Assembly (NCBI GenBank): GCA_018815245.1
Contig: JAHIXK010000017.1
Coordinates: 1 to 64,000 of the forward strand
Reading direction: 5' to 3'
DNA: 64,000 bases
From: Gammaproteobacteria bacterium
GTDB taxonomy: Bacteria; Pseudomonadota; Gammaproteobacteria; Burkholderiales; Burkholderiaceae_B
Shown here in pieces: positions 33,478 through 43,718 of this stretch (the first letter of the stretch is position 1; each line of letters begins with the position of its first letter). Under the pieces are notes generated by a model. The model was not told where the DNA came from. It did no database searches and saw nothing but the letters and a program-made list of their open reading frames with translations. A program made the translations under genes and the position numbers.

Positions 33478-33822
33478 ATGACAGCGAAGGTGTACGGAAT
33501 ACCGAATTGTTCGAGCGTGAAAAAAGCAATTGCCTCCCTCAAGGAAAACAATGTGGGAGTGCTGTTTCATGACTTCAAAAAGCACGGCGTGCCGGCACAA
33601 CTGCTGGACGAGTGGATTGAAGCATTCGGGCTCGACAAAGTGGTTAACCGCAAAGGCACCACTTGGCGCGGGCTGGACGAAAACTTGCAAAACAAAGCCC
33701 AATCGCCCGAAGGTGCCAAAGCCCTCCTGTTGGAATACCCGAGCATTATTAAACGCCCGGTGGTTGAGTTTGAAGGCGAACTGACCATCGGGAAAACCGA
33801 TTTCAGCAAGGACCCCTCATGA
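33478..33822 (+). CDS. ArsC/Spx-family thioredoxin-fold protein (YffB-like)
   Basis: This is a small 114-residue protein of the arsenate reductase/Spx fold, beginning MTAKVYGIPNCSSVKKA with a single N-terminal cysteine (Cys11) instead of the CxxC of Spx, then the typical NRKGTTWRGL region and IIKRPVVEF near the end. Genes of this type recur inside dap clusters in proteobacteria, but their function is not established. A true arsenate reductase role is unlikely in this setting. The frame is open upstream, but this ATG matches the family start. Its stop overlaps prmB by four bases. Confidence 0.85.
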   Translation: MTAKVYGIPNCSSVKKAIASLKENNVGVLFHDFKKHGVPAQLLDEWIEAFGLDKVVNRKGTTWRGLDENLQNKAQSPEGAKALLLEYPSIIKRPVVEFEGELTIGKTDFSKDPS

Positions 33823-34733
33823 GCAAAGAACAAACCCCGCACATTTCGGTTGACCCGCACGATCTGCACACCGTGCGTGATTGGGTGCGTTTCTTTGTGT
33901 CTGAAATGCGCCGTGGCAGGGTGTTTTTTGGACATGGCTCCAGCAATGCGTTCGACGAAGCCATTTACCTGGTTCAGTCTGCGCTGCACTTGCCGATTGG
34001 CGACCTGACTCCCTTTTGGGATGCACGCGTAACCACCCGCGAGAAAGTTCAGCTCGCAAACTTCATCACCCAGCGCGTGGACGATCGCAAGCCCGCCAGC
34101 TACATCACAGGGGAAGCGTGGTTACAGGGGCATTCATTCAAAGTAGACAAACGGGTTATTATTCCACGTTCATTCATTGCTGAATTGCTGGCAGACCAGC
34201 TTACCCCCTGGGTAAACGCACCTGAAATGCCCTTCGATATTCTGGACATGTGCACAGGCTCCGCTTGCCTGGCCATATTGGCTGCCTATGTATTCGAGAA
34301 CGCGCAAGTGGATGCAGTCGATTTGTCTGCTGAAGCCTTGAAAGTTGCGCGGGAGAACATTCACCTTCATCACATGGACGGCCGCGTGAAGGCGATTGAA
34401 TCCGACCTTTTTTCAAACCTGAATGGCAAGCAATACGACTTCATTTTGACCAATCCACCATACGTCAATGAAGCATCAATGAAAAAGCTGCCGCCTGAAT
34501 ACCTCCACGAACCACGCATGGCACTGGCTGGCGGTGACAGCGGCATGGACTTGATTCAGGACATTCTTGAGCAAGCCCCCTTGCACCTGAAAGACGGTGG
34601 ATTTCTTGTAGTAGAACTGGGCAATGAAAAGCTTCATTTTGAAGCTGCCTTCCCGCATTTAAACCCCATTTGGCTTGAAACCTCCGCAGGTGACGAACAG
34701 GTGTTTTTGCTTAACAAAGAAGACTTGGTCTAA
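33819..34733 (+). CDS. prmB: 50S ribosomal protein L3 N5-glutamine methyltransferase
   Basis: PrmB methylates a glutamine of ribosomal protein L3. The 304-residue protein has ASYITGEAWLQG, the SAM-binding FDILDMCTGSACLAILAAY, DAVDLSAEALKVAREN, and the catalytic motif NPPYV at residues 212-216. The N-terminal SSNAFDEAIYLV part favours PrmB over PrmC. The usual dapE that separates it from the dapD/arsC genes in relatives is absent. Confidence 0.94.
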   Translation: MSKEQTPHISVDPHDLHTVRDWVRFFVSEMRRGRVFFGHGSSNAFDEAIYLVQSALHLPIGDLTPFWDARVTTREKVQLANFITQRVDDRKPASYITGEAWLQGHSFKVDKRVIIPRSFIAELLADQLTPWVNAPEMPFDILDMCTGSACLAILAAYVFENAQVDAVDLSAEALKVARENIHLHHMDGRVKAIESDLFSNLNGKQYDFILTNPPYVNEASMKKLPPEYLHEPRMALAGGDSGMDLIQDILEQAPLHLKDGGFLVVELGNEKLHFEAAFPHLNPIWLETSAGDEQVFLLNKEDLV

Positions 34734-34742
34734 ACCCATTCA

Positions 34743-36659
34743 ATGATTCAAATTAACAACCTCAGCATTGCGCGGGGCAGCAAGCCCATTTTAACGAATG
34801 CTGAATTAACCCTGTTTCCCGGTGAAAAAGTTGGCCTGATTGGCCACAACGGTGCAGGTAAATCCAGTTTCCTCAGTGCCCTGCTCGGCGAGCTTCACAT
34901 TGACCAAGGCAGCATTGACCTGCCCAAGGTTTGGCGCCTTTCCTGGATTGATCAGGAAGTAACGGCCAACCACCTCAGCGTGATTGATTTTGCGCTGGAA
35001 GGCGACCGCGCCTTGCACGAGGTGCGCCAGAAAATTCATGCCGTCGAAGAAAGCGGCGACATGGAACAACTCGGCCATCTGTATGAAGAACTTGAAAACC
35101 TGGATGGCTATACCGCTGAAGCACGCGTGGCCACCATTCTTCATGGCTTGGGTTTCAAGACAGAAGACTTGCAACGCAAAGTGGGCGAGTTTTCCGGTGG
35201 CTGGAAAATGCGCCTGAACCTGGCCAAGGTTTTGGGCTCCAGGGCCGATTTGATTTTGCTGGACGAACCGACCAACCACCTGGACATTGAAGCAGTGGTG
35301 TGGCTTGAACAATGGATCAAGCAAGTCAACAGCACGGTCATTTTGGTTTCTCACGACCGTGATTTTCTCGACGAAGTATGCACCCACACGGTTCACCTGA
35401 ACAACGTGAAGCTGACAAAATACACAGGTGGTTATTCAGCGTTCGAGCGCGCATTTGCAGAGCGTGCCGACCAGGTCAGCCAAGCCAACAAAAAAGCATC
35501 TGGCGAAATGGAAAAACTGCAAAAGTTTGTAGACCGTTTCAAAGCCAAAGCAAGCAAAGCAAAACAAGCCCAAAGCCGCGTGAAACGTCTTGAAAAAATC
35601 AAGCTGATTGAAACCCTGCAGGTGGAGCCACATGTGGCCATTCCGTTCATGGAACCCCACAAAAGCCCCGACCCACTGGTGGTGTTGAACCGCAGTGATT
35701 GTGGCTATCAAGGTGCAACTCCCATTCTGAAAAGTATCAGCCTGGAACTGCGCCCTGGCGACCGCATTGGCCTGCTGGGCGCCAATGGCAACGGCAAAAC
35801 CACCCTGGTGAAAACCTTGGTGGGTGAACTTGAAATGCTGGGCGGCGAACGGGTTGAGGGCAAGGGCTTGGTGTACGGTTATTTCGCCCAAGACCAAATT
35901 GAGTCGCTCGACATGAACGCCACGCCCTTGCAGCACATGTCACGGCTGGAGCGGCAAATTTCAGAACAAAAAGCCCGTGAGTTTTTGGCGCGCTATCACT
36001 TCCGCGATGACAAAGTTCGCCAGTTGGTGGGCAGTTTTTCAGGCGGTGAAAAATCGCGCCTGGCTTTGGCGCTGCTGGCCTACAAACGCCCCAACCTCTT
36101 GCTTCTGGACGAACCCACGAACCATCTGGACATTGCCACCCGCCAAGCCTTGGCCAGCAGTTTGCTGGAGTTTGAGGGTGCCTTGGTCATGGTTTCTCAC
36201 GACCGGCATTTGCTGGAATCAATCACCGACCGTTTTTGGCGAGTGCACCAAGGTGCAGTAACCGAATTTGATGGTGATTTGGACGACTATGCCGAATTGC
36301 TTCGCAAGGAAACCAACGCTGAAAACCGCAACAACAAGCAAAGCGCACCAGCAGCCAAAACAGCGAATGCAGCCCCCATTGCAGCGCCAATTGACCGCAA
36401 TGGCCTGAGCCAGCGCTTGAAACATTTGAATAACCTGGTCAAAAAACTTGAAAAGCAAATAGATACAGACAAACCAAAACTGGCAAAGCTTGATGATGTT
36501 TTGGCAAGCTGCGACTACAGCAATCCGGATGCCGCAAAAAAGGCAGCCGAACAACACCAGGAACGCGGAAAAATAGCCACTGCACTGGAAAAAGCAGAAA
36601 ACGATCTGCTTGAAGCCATGGTTGAAATTGAATCACTGGAAGAAACCCTCGGCGCGTAG
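34743..36659 (+). CDS. yheS: ABC-F ATPase, YheS type
   Basis: ABC-F proteins act on ribosomes and have no transmembrane domain. The 638-residue protein has two ATPase cassettes: Walker A LIGHNGAGKSSFLSALLG and LLGANGNGKTTLVKTLVG, signatures FSGGWKMRLNLA and FSGGEKSRLALA, and both Walker B motifs LLDEPTNHLD. Between them lies the P-site tRNA interaction linker with a KAKASKAKQAQSRVKRL stretch, and a coiled coil forms the C-terminus. The length and features match YheS rather than EttA or Uup. It starts 9 bases after prmB. Confidence 0.93.
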   Translation: MIQINNLSIARGSKPILTNAELTLFPGEKVGLIGHNGAGKSSFLSALLGELHIDQGSIDLPKVWRLSWIDQEVTANHLSVIDFALEGDRALHEVRQKIHAVEESGDMEQLGHLYEELENLDGYTAEARVATILHGLGFKTEDLQRKVGEFSGGWKMRLNLAKVLGSRADLILLDEPTNHLDIEAVVWLEQWIKQVNSTVILVSHDRDFLDEVCTHTVHLNNVKLTKYTGGYSAFERAFAERADQVSQANKKASGEMEKLQKFVDRFKAKASKAKQAQSRVKRLEKIKLIETLQVEPHVAIPFMEPHKSPDPLVVLNRSDCGYQGATPILKSISLELRPGDRIGLLGANGNGKTTLVKTLVGELEMLGGERVEGKGLVYGYFAQDQIESLDMNATPLQHMSRLERQISEQKAREFLARYHFRDDKVRQLVGSFSGGEKSRLALALLAYKRPNLLLLDEPTNHLDIATRQALASSLLEFEGALVMVSHDRHLLESITDRFWRVHQGAVTEFDGDLDDYAELLRKETNAENRNNKQSAPAAKTANAAPIAAPIDRNGLSQRLKHLNNLVKKLEKQIDTDKPKLAKLDDVLASCDYSNPDAAKKAAEQHQERGKIATALEKAENDLLEAMVEIESLEETLGA

Positions 36660-36668
36660 TTTCGAGGG

Positions 36669-38261
36669 TTAAGTCAGTGCGCCCTCATCGCTTAAAAACT
36701 CACGCCACGCATCGGTATGAAAACACAAGGCCGGGCTAAGTACCTGCGTGTTCAAATTAATCAGGTTTTCACGCAGAATCTGACGCTTTTCAGCACCGGT
36801 GATTTCACACATTTTGGCACGCACATGGCTTTTCACCACATCAGGCACACACAATATCGAGGTGGAATCCACATCGTACACATATTCCCCCAGCACAAGG
36901 CCGAGCAGGTCAAGCGCGGTTTGTGCGTGTGTTGTGTCGCCCTGCTTGGCATCCTGAAAAGCCAGTTCCACCAGCCCAATGTGGCAACGCAGTAGCAGCG
37001 CATCCGAGGTTCGATGCAATTGCAGCGACTTGTTTCTTTGCTCAATCATACTGTGATAAGCAGTGGGCAGATCCCAGGGGCGAATGTCGGCCCGGTTGAT
37101 CAACTCCAGGCTGATCTTCAATGACGATTTGATCGAAGAATCAGGCAAATCAGACTCATTCAAGGAATAATCGGAATCGAGCAAGTCCTCATAGCTCGAA
37201 TCATCACTGGCAATCAAAGATTCAAGCACACGGTCTGATGCATAACCAGATGTATCTTGCTTGGGCACATCGCCATGAAAACCTGTGTCACGAAACTCGC
37301 TTGCAGAGGGCTTTGGGGCACCAATAACCGGATCACGCTTTGCCACAGCGCTCTTCAAGAGACTGCGTTGTGACCCTTTTTTCACCAGATAAACCAACGC
37401 CAACAAACCCAACAAAGTCGAAGCCAAAATCACTGGCCAATAGTCAACAGAAATTATGCTCCCGAACCCTGCTAAACCGTCTGGTCTATCGCGATCCATA
37501 TTTTCCAGTTCATACCGATCGTTTGGCGAAGGCTGGCTCTCGATAAGGCCGGCGGACAAAACGTCCTGGGGCAATGACGCCATTATCACAGGATCCATGG
37601 CTGCTTCTTGTTTTGCGGGCTGTGCAGTCCCATCGATGGGTGGAGAGATTAGATCAACAGGTTTCTCTGTCTCAATTTCCATTTTAGTGTCGACCAACCT
37701 CGGCTTCGATTTGTCTTGTACCGTTGGGTTGGGTGTGCGTCGAGAAGCCGACAAAAGCGATGAATTACGAAAGTCAAAATTGACTGATTCTGACGCAACC
37801 AGGGCCTTCTCCAACGAAGCCGGCGAGGAGTTCGTGTCCATAATCAATGTCCAGCGACTTGTAAATACAATCAATGGGCATTCGGATATCAGTTCCATTT
37901 CCAATAAGGCGTCGTTTACAGGCTCAGTGGACGTGAATTCAATTAATCCCCCATGTTTAATGGTGGGCTGAAAATTCACGAAAATATCGCGACTGTTCCC
38001 TCTCTGGTCGATACTGGGGCTGGTTTCAATCGACTTGATACGCGCCCTTAAGCAGGTGGAGCGCAGCTGCGATTCAGCCCCCTCCGGTATGCCACTCAAA
38101 GTACTTTTCAGGTTCAAACGCTTACCAATTTCCTGGACGCCGACCGGTGTCGACACTTGCAAGGCGAATCCCTTCTCCGGCAACAGGATCAACGACAGTC
38201 CAGCGATGACTCCGATAAACCGGAGGCGTCGCTTGAGTGTATGAATCAGGGAAATAGCCAT
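36669..38261 (-). CDS. FimV-like membrane-anchored protein of unknown function
   Basis: From the ATG at 38261 (530 residues) the protein has a signal peptide or anchor (LRFIGVIAGLSLILL), then a periplasmic domain to about residue 140. This domain has two cysteines and the strands GGLIEFTSTEPVNDALLEME and IVFTSRWTLIMDT, which resemble the N-terminal domain of FimV, where WP...LREYTLLLD is typical. A low-complexity linker follows, then one transmembrane helix (about 273-293, WPVILASTLLGLLALVYLV) and an acidic cytoplasmic part with a helical C-terminus. FimV/HubP proteins organise cell poles and type IV pili. LysM and TPR motifs are not obvious here. Upstream ATGs at 38279 and 38306 are possible. 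Confidence 0.65.
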   Translation of the reverse strand: MAISLIHTLKRRLRFIGVIAGLSLILLPEKGFALQVSTPVGVQEIGKRLNLKSTLSGIPEGAESQLRSTCLRARIKSIETSPSIDQRGNSRDIFVNFQPTIKHGGLIEFTSTEPVNDALLEMELISECPLIVFTSRWTLIMDTNSSPASLEKALVASESVNFDFRNSSLLSASRRTPNPTVQDKSKPRLVDTKMEIETEKPVDLISPPIDGTAQPAKQEAAMDPVIMASLPQDVLSAGLIESQPSPNDRYELENMDRDRPDGLAGFGSIISVDYWPVILASTLLGLLALVYLVKKGSQRSLLKSAVAKRDPVIGAPKPSASEFRDTGFHGDVPKQDTSGYASDRVLESLIASDDSSYEDLLDSDYSLNESDLPDSSIKSSLKISLELINRADIRPWDLPTAYHSMIEQRNKSLQLHRTSDALLLRCHIGLVELAFQDAKQGDTTHAQTALDLLGLVLGEYVYDVDSTSILCVPDVVKSHVRAKMCEITGAEKRQILRENLINLNTQVLSPALCFHTDAWREFLSDEGALT

Positions 38262-38468
38262 GTTGTCTCGCAGTTCCATTGTTCTAGCAAGCACTAGCAT
38301 ACTCAAGGTTCCGTATCCTGAGGTATCCTAGAAATGACCTAACACGAATGTGGTATACGGCGTCAGGAAGTACACCTGAAACTCTAGAATGAGTGTTCTT
38401 ACCAATCCGCGGCCAGTTCAGTACACTACGGGCAATTCAAGAAAAACAGAGACTCGGGAGACCAACCT

Positions 38469-40148
38469 ATGGCGAACATCGCCACCTTCTTGTTTCAACA
38501 CAACGACACCCCCAATCGTGTCCTGTACCGCCAGTTCATTGACACCGAATGGGTAGACTTCAAAGCCCGGGAAATACTGGATCTGGCGCGCAGCTGGCAG
38601 GCCTTTTTCCGATCCATGGGCTTGCAGCAAGGCGATCGTGTCGCCATTTGCCTCAAGAACAATGTCCATTGGGTGGCTTTTGACCAAGCCGCCGTGGCAA
38701 TGGGCCTGGTGTCCGTGCCGCTCTACGCGGACGACAACGCCAGCAACATCTGCTTCTGTATCCAGGACTCCGGCTCACGTGCTGTGCTGGTGGAAAATGA
38801 CCGAATTGGGCGCAACCTGCTTAAAGAGGGTTTAACTGCCACCCGTGTTCTTTCACTGAAATCAGACATCGACAAGACAGCTGACGGCATTGAGAATGCC
38901 CAGCACGTGTTGAAAAGTGTTGAGAAAAAACTCGAACCGTTTGATTTACTTGACCTGAAACAGGACACACTGGCTACCATCTGTTACACATCGGGTACAT
39001 CTGGACGTCCAAAAGGCGTGATGCTGTCGCACAAAAACGTAATTTCCAATGTGGACAGCTGCTTTCAACTGGACATTGCCAAGCCCGACGACGTGTTCTT
39101 GTCATTCTTGCCAATGTCGCATATGTTCGAACGCACCGGCGGCTACTATCTTCCCCTGCGCGTTGGTGCCAAAGTGGTTTACGCACGCGGCATCAATCAG
39201 CTGCCTGAAGACCTTGCCACGCAGGCGCCCACAGTACTGTTTGCCGTGCCACGAATTTTCGAGAAGTTCTATGGGCGCATTCAAGCGTCGGTAAAAGATT
39301 CCCGCTTCAAACGCAAAGCCTTTGAGAAACTGGTCGATGTGGGCTGGCGCATGGAGCAAGGCAAAGGCGGAATTTTGGATCACTTTCAACTTCCCCTGCT
39401 ACGCGCAAAAGTCGCCCAGCCGATACTGGAGCGCCTGGGTGGGCGCCTGCGCTTGGCCGTGGTGGGCGGCGCAGCACTGGACAGCACCATCGCCAAAGCA
39501 TTTATTGCCATGGGTTTACCTATTTTGCACGGCTACGGCATGACCGAGGCCTGCCCCGTCATTTCAGTCAACCGTCTAGAAGGCAATGTGCCAGAATCAG
39601 TTGGACCGCCCCTGCCCAATGTGGAGGTGATGCTGGGTGAAAACGATGAACTTCTGGCACGTGGCCCGAACATCATGCTGGGTTACTGGCAAAACGAAGA
39701 GGCCACGAACACCGCAATTGACGCTGAGGGTTGGTTGCACACAGGTGATGTTGCAGAAATTAAAGACAAGCGCATCTACATTCGTGGTCGAATCAAAGAC
39801 ATCATGGTGTTATCAAACGGTGAAAAGTTCTCGCCCCAGGACGCAGAAACTGCAATTGTCGGCGACGATGTTTTCGAGCAAATCGTATTGATTGGTGAGG
39901 GCCGGCCATTTGTGGGCATGATTGCAGTAACAGCAAATTCAAACGAGAAAGAACTAATCAAGCGCGCCAATGATCGCTTGCAACACCTGCCCCGTTACAT
40001 TCGGATTCGCCGAATAATTACCAGCAAAGAACCCTGGACAGTCGACAATGGTTTACTAACCCCAACCCTGAAGGTCAAGCGGGCCAAGGTGCTTGATGCA
40101 TTCAAAGACAGAATCAATGATCTGTACGCCGAAGGAATGGGTGATTAG
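38469..40148 (+). CDS. Long-chain acyl-CoA synthetase (AMP-forming)
   Basis: This member of the ANL superfamily activates fatty acids via acyl-AMP. The 559-residue protein has the P-loop ICYTSGTSGRPKGVMLSHKN (about 171-190), YGMTEACPVISVN, GWLHTGDVAEI with the ATP-binding Asp, and RIYIRGRIKDIMVLSNGEK. The C-terminal LTPTLKVKRAKV carries the catalytic lysine region. It is of the FadD15/ACSL-like long form, and chain preference cannot be read from sequence. It is transcribed alone, divergent from the FimV-like gene, and ends at a terminator. Confidence 0.93.
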   Translation: MANIATFLFQHNDTPNRVLYRQFIDTEWVDFKAREILDLARSWQAFFRSMGLQQGDRVAICLKNNVHWVAFDQAAVAMGLVSVPLYADDNASNICFCIQDSGSRAVLVENDRIGRNLLKEGLTATRVLSLKSDIDKTADGIENAQHVLKSVEKKLEPFDLLDLKQDTLATICYTSGTSGRPKGVMLSHKNVISNVDSCFQLDIAKPDDVFLSFLPMSHMFERTGGYYLPLRVGAKVVYARGINQLPEDLATQAPTVLFAVPRIFEKFYGRIQASVKDSRFKRKAFEKLVDVGWRMEQGKGGILDHFQLPLLRAKVAQPILERLGGRLRLAVVGGAALDSTIAKAFIAMGLPILHGYGMTEACPVISVNRLEGNVPESVGPPLPNVEVMLGENDELLARGPNIMLGYWQNEEATNTAIDAEGWLHTGDVAEIKDKRIYIRGRIKDIMVLSNGEKFSPQDAETAIVGDDVFEQIVLIGEGRPFVGMIAVTANSNEKELIKRANDRLQHLPRYIRIRRIITSKEPWTVDNGLLTPTLKVKRAKVLDAFKDRINDLYAEGMGD

Positions 40149-40177
40149 GAATTGGTGATTAGAACCAGCTAACACTG

Positions 40178-40210
40178 AAAAAAGCCCACTTCGATTGGTG
40201 GGCTTTTTTT
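40178..40210. terminator. Bidirectional intrinsic terminator
   Basis: Arms AAGCCCAC (40182-40189) and GTGGGCTT (40198-40205) are flanked by an A-run on the left and seven T residues on the right. It ends both the acyl-CoA synthetase (plus) and the NYN gene (minus). Confidence 0.9.
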
Positions 40211-40934
40211 ATTCGGTGGGAAGGTCTTCTTGCTCAAAGCTGTCGGAACCAATTCTGGCCAGAAAGTCCGCTGCACGCTCAGGCGGCGGGCAAGTTGACC
40301 GAAGCCCGTCAATGTACGAGAACAAGTCTTCTGAGATGTTTTGCCACATCGGATCCAGAACGACATCCACCCCCTCGTGTCGCAACAATTCCGCAGCACT
40401 GGAAAACGCACCATCACCAGTTAGTAGCACCACTTGTTGCACCTGCCTTTTGTAGGCAAGTGAGGCCAAATCGACGCCCATTCTGAGCTCGATGCCCTTC
40501 GGATGGGAATCAGGCGTGAAGTCCTCATCAGCCAAGTCGTCAACTGTAATGCGTTTGTTCAATAGATCAGCAAGTGCATCTTCATTTAATTTCCAGGTAT
40601 CAGCTTCCCTGGCCTCGCCCAGCTTCACGGCCAGTTTTCGCTTGCGCTGAAGTTGACGCTGAAATGCGACCCTGAACTGGCCTTCCCGCGACCTGGACAA
40701 ATCAATCTGCTGTTTCGACACAGGCAAGGTCACCCGCTGGGTAAACACAGGGGTGTCGTAAAAGAAAATCCGGAACAGGTGCCGCTTCGGCTGATTTCGC
40801 TCAAAAAGATGTGCCGCAGAAAGCCGCCATACTAGATCCGCCATCACCTTGGCATCGTGATGAACCGAACTTGGGAATATCTGGCGAATTCGTCGTATGA
40901 AGAAAGGCCCATCCACAAGGATAGCAGTAAGCAT
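40209..40934 (-). CDS. NYN-domain protein, putative ribonuclease
   Basis: NYN domains are PIN-like, metal-dependent nuclease folds. The 241-residue protein shows MLTAILVDGPFFIRRI with the first acidic residue, then KGIELRMGVDLASLAYKRQV and VVLLTGDGAFSSAAELLRHE, which carry the other acidic residues of the LabA/DUF88 pattern. A basic insertion at about residues 85-110 may contact RNA. An AAGG element precedes the ATG. The next genes, on the other strand, are a GIY-YIG protein and an unknown, so a small nucleic-acid-related group is possible but unproven. Confidence 0.83.
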   Translation of the reverse strand: MLTAILVDGPFFIRRIRQIFPSSVHHDAKVMADLVWRLSAAHLFERNQPKRHLFRIFFYDTPVFTQRVTLPVSKQQIDLSRSREGQFRVAFQRQLQRKRKLAVKLGEAREADTWKLNEDALADLLNKRITVDDLADEDFTPDSHPKGIELRMGVDLASLAYKRQVQQVVLLTGDGAFSSAAELLRHEGVDVVLDPMWQNISEDLFSYIDGLRSTCPPPERAADFLARIGSDSFEQEDLPTE

Positions 40935-41098
40935 ACAAGCCCTTGATAAATAAAAGTAAAATTTAGCTAAAAGATAAATCCATGATAAGGAAAATAGTAT
41001 CCCAGCAATATACTACCACCGAATATCAGTCAAAAATAGCGATGGGGGCAACCATTAAGAGGGAGAATTAATCACCACCAAATAAGCATTGAACATAC

Positions 41099-41129
41099 AA
41101 TAAATAAGTATTCTTCTTACGTATTTATT
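41099..41129. repeat. AT-rich inverted repeat upstream of the GIY-YIG gene
   Basis: Arms AATAAATAAGTA (41099-41110) and TACGTATTTATT (41118-41129) match at 11 of 12 positions around a 7-base loop. It ends 34 bases before the GIY-YIG start codon, within a visibly AT-rich 229-base spacer (40935-41163). It could be an operator or a weak transcript hairpin. Nothing else recognisable lies in the spacer. Confidence 0.5.
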
Positions 41130-41163
41130 ATCAATCATATAACTCATTGGCGCGGAGGGTGAA

Positions 41164-41550
41164 TTGAGCAAAAACCTGGACATCAGCTTGCAAGACAACA
41201 CTGGCAAACCAGAAAAATACTGGCTCTACATCTTGTCCAACAGCAAACCCAATGGTCCTTTGTATCTTGGTGACACCGACTGTTTGTATGCGCGAATGAA
41301 TGAACACTTGGCAGGTTTGCGCCGCGATTATGCTCATTACCACAGGCTAGACCGGTTGGTCTACTTTGAGGTTTGGACAGACCACGACAAATTTGTTGCC
41401 CGCCTGCGCAGGGTTCGCAATTGGCCTCGCGACATGCGCTTGCTCTTGATTGAATCGTTGAATCCCAACTGGGACGACTTGCTACCCCAGTTTTTTGAAG
41501 AACGTGGCAACCGCAACCAACATGATAAAAAACAAGTAAAAGCGGCTTAA
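41164..41550 (+). CDS. GIY-YIG domain protein, degenerate active site
   Basis: This 128-residue protein of the YhbQ/UPF0213 type of single-domain GIY-YIG fold starts at TTG, with GGAGG 6 bases upstream. The first strands read WLYILSNSKPNGPLYLGDTD in place of VYI...LYIG. RMNEHLAGLRRDYA keeps the arginine and His. In the block that normally reads A.RE..IK.W the protein has ARLRRVRNW, so the conserved glutamate is replaced by leucine. The fold is therefore recognisable but catalysis is doubtful. The C-terminal WPRDMRLLLIESLNPNWDDL is family-typical. Confidence 0.8.
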   Translation: MSKNLDISLQDNTGKPEKYWLYILSNSKPNGPLYLGDTDCLYARMNEHLAGLRRDYAHYHRLDRLVYFEVWTDHDKFVARLRRVRNWPRDMRLLLIESLNPNWDDLLPQFFEERGNRNQHDKKQVKAA

Positions 41551-41742
41551 ATGATAAATTTTTGAGTTTGTGTATTCCTAACAACTCGATATGCGTTAGC
41601 AACAATTGAAACTTTACTTTCAAATAGCACACCAAGGGAATATTGTTTGATCAGAAAAACGGGATAGAGGTATGTCTCTGAATCTGAAATTTCCCAATTA
41701 AAGTACAAATTACATTGCAGCACGTTTTATCAGGAGTACATC

Positions 41743-42312
41743 ATGAGTTCAATTGCAGAGCGCTTGACCCGGTCTTATTGCCTGTTCCATTGGCTTCAGG
41801 TAAAGCCTATTCCAGATCAAATCCGTTCTAGCATTGCTTACAGCACATTGGAGCAGGAGCTGCTTTCTCTTAAAGTAAAACCCGAAGACTTGGCTGCAGT
41901 TGGTTCTGATGTAACAGATAATTTTGAAGAATCACGCTTGGCCTTTATGGTTCGCTACAGCGGTCTAACCTGGTCAACTTGTTCAATTTTCTGCGATGCC
42001 GTTGAACACAACACTTGGCTTCAAAATGGCACACCTCTCTTGGTGCAGTTTACTGGCCTGGATGCAACTGGCCAGGTAGGGCTTCCCAAATCTGCTTTGG
42101 GAGACTTCATGTTCCTCAAGCCCAGCAACGTGTGGATCGACAACAACCGGGTTGTGTCATTCACTGTGCGATGGAATAAACACGAAATTCGTCGCATGGA
42201 GCGTTTTATTCGCTTGGCATCTGCGCGCCACGGCCTTGAGGCCACGGTCAGCAACATCACTCAAAGCGAAAAGTTTATTGCTGCGATCAAAGCGACTGTG
42301 GGTGCGCAGTAA
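41743..42312 (+). CDS. Unrecognised 189-residue protein
   Basis: I do not recognise this family. The ATG has AGGAG 7 bases upstream, and codon use looks like real coding sequence. The protein has no signal peptide and no membrane helix. It starts SSIAERLTRSYCLFHWLQ, has a central hydrophobic beta-rich part (FMVRYSGLTWSTCSIFCDAV, then LLVQFTGLDATGQVGL), and ends in a basic helical segment (KHEIRRMERFIRLASARHGL). A 192-base AT-rich spacer separates it from the GIY-YIG gene. It is convergent with serS, 20 bases away. Confidence 0.7.
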   Translation: MSSIAERLTRSYCLFHWLQVKPIPDQIRSSIAYSTLEQELLSLKVKPEDLAAVGSDVTDNFEESRLAFMVRYSGLTWSTCSIFCDAVEHNTWLQNGTPLLVQFTGLDATGQVGLPKSALGDFMFLKPSNVWIDNNRVVSFTVRWNKHEIRRMERFIRLASARHGLEATVSNITQSEKFIAAIKATVGAQ

Positions 42313-42332
42313 GCTCACCCGAATCGCGCGCT

Positions 42333-43718
<1,386 letters not shown>

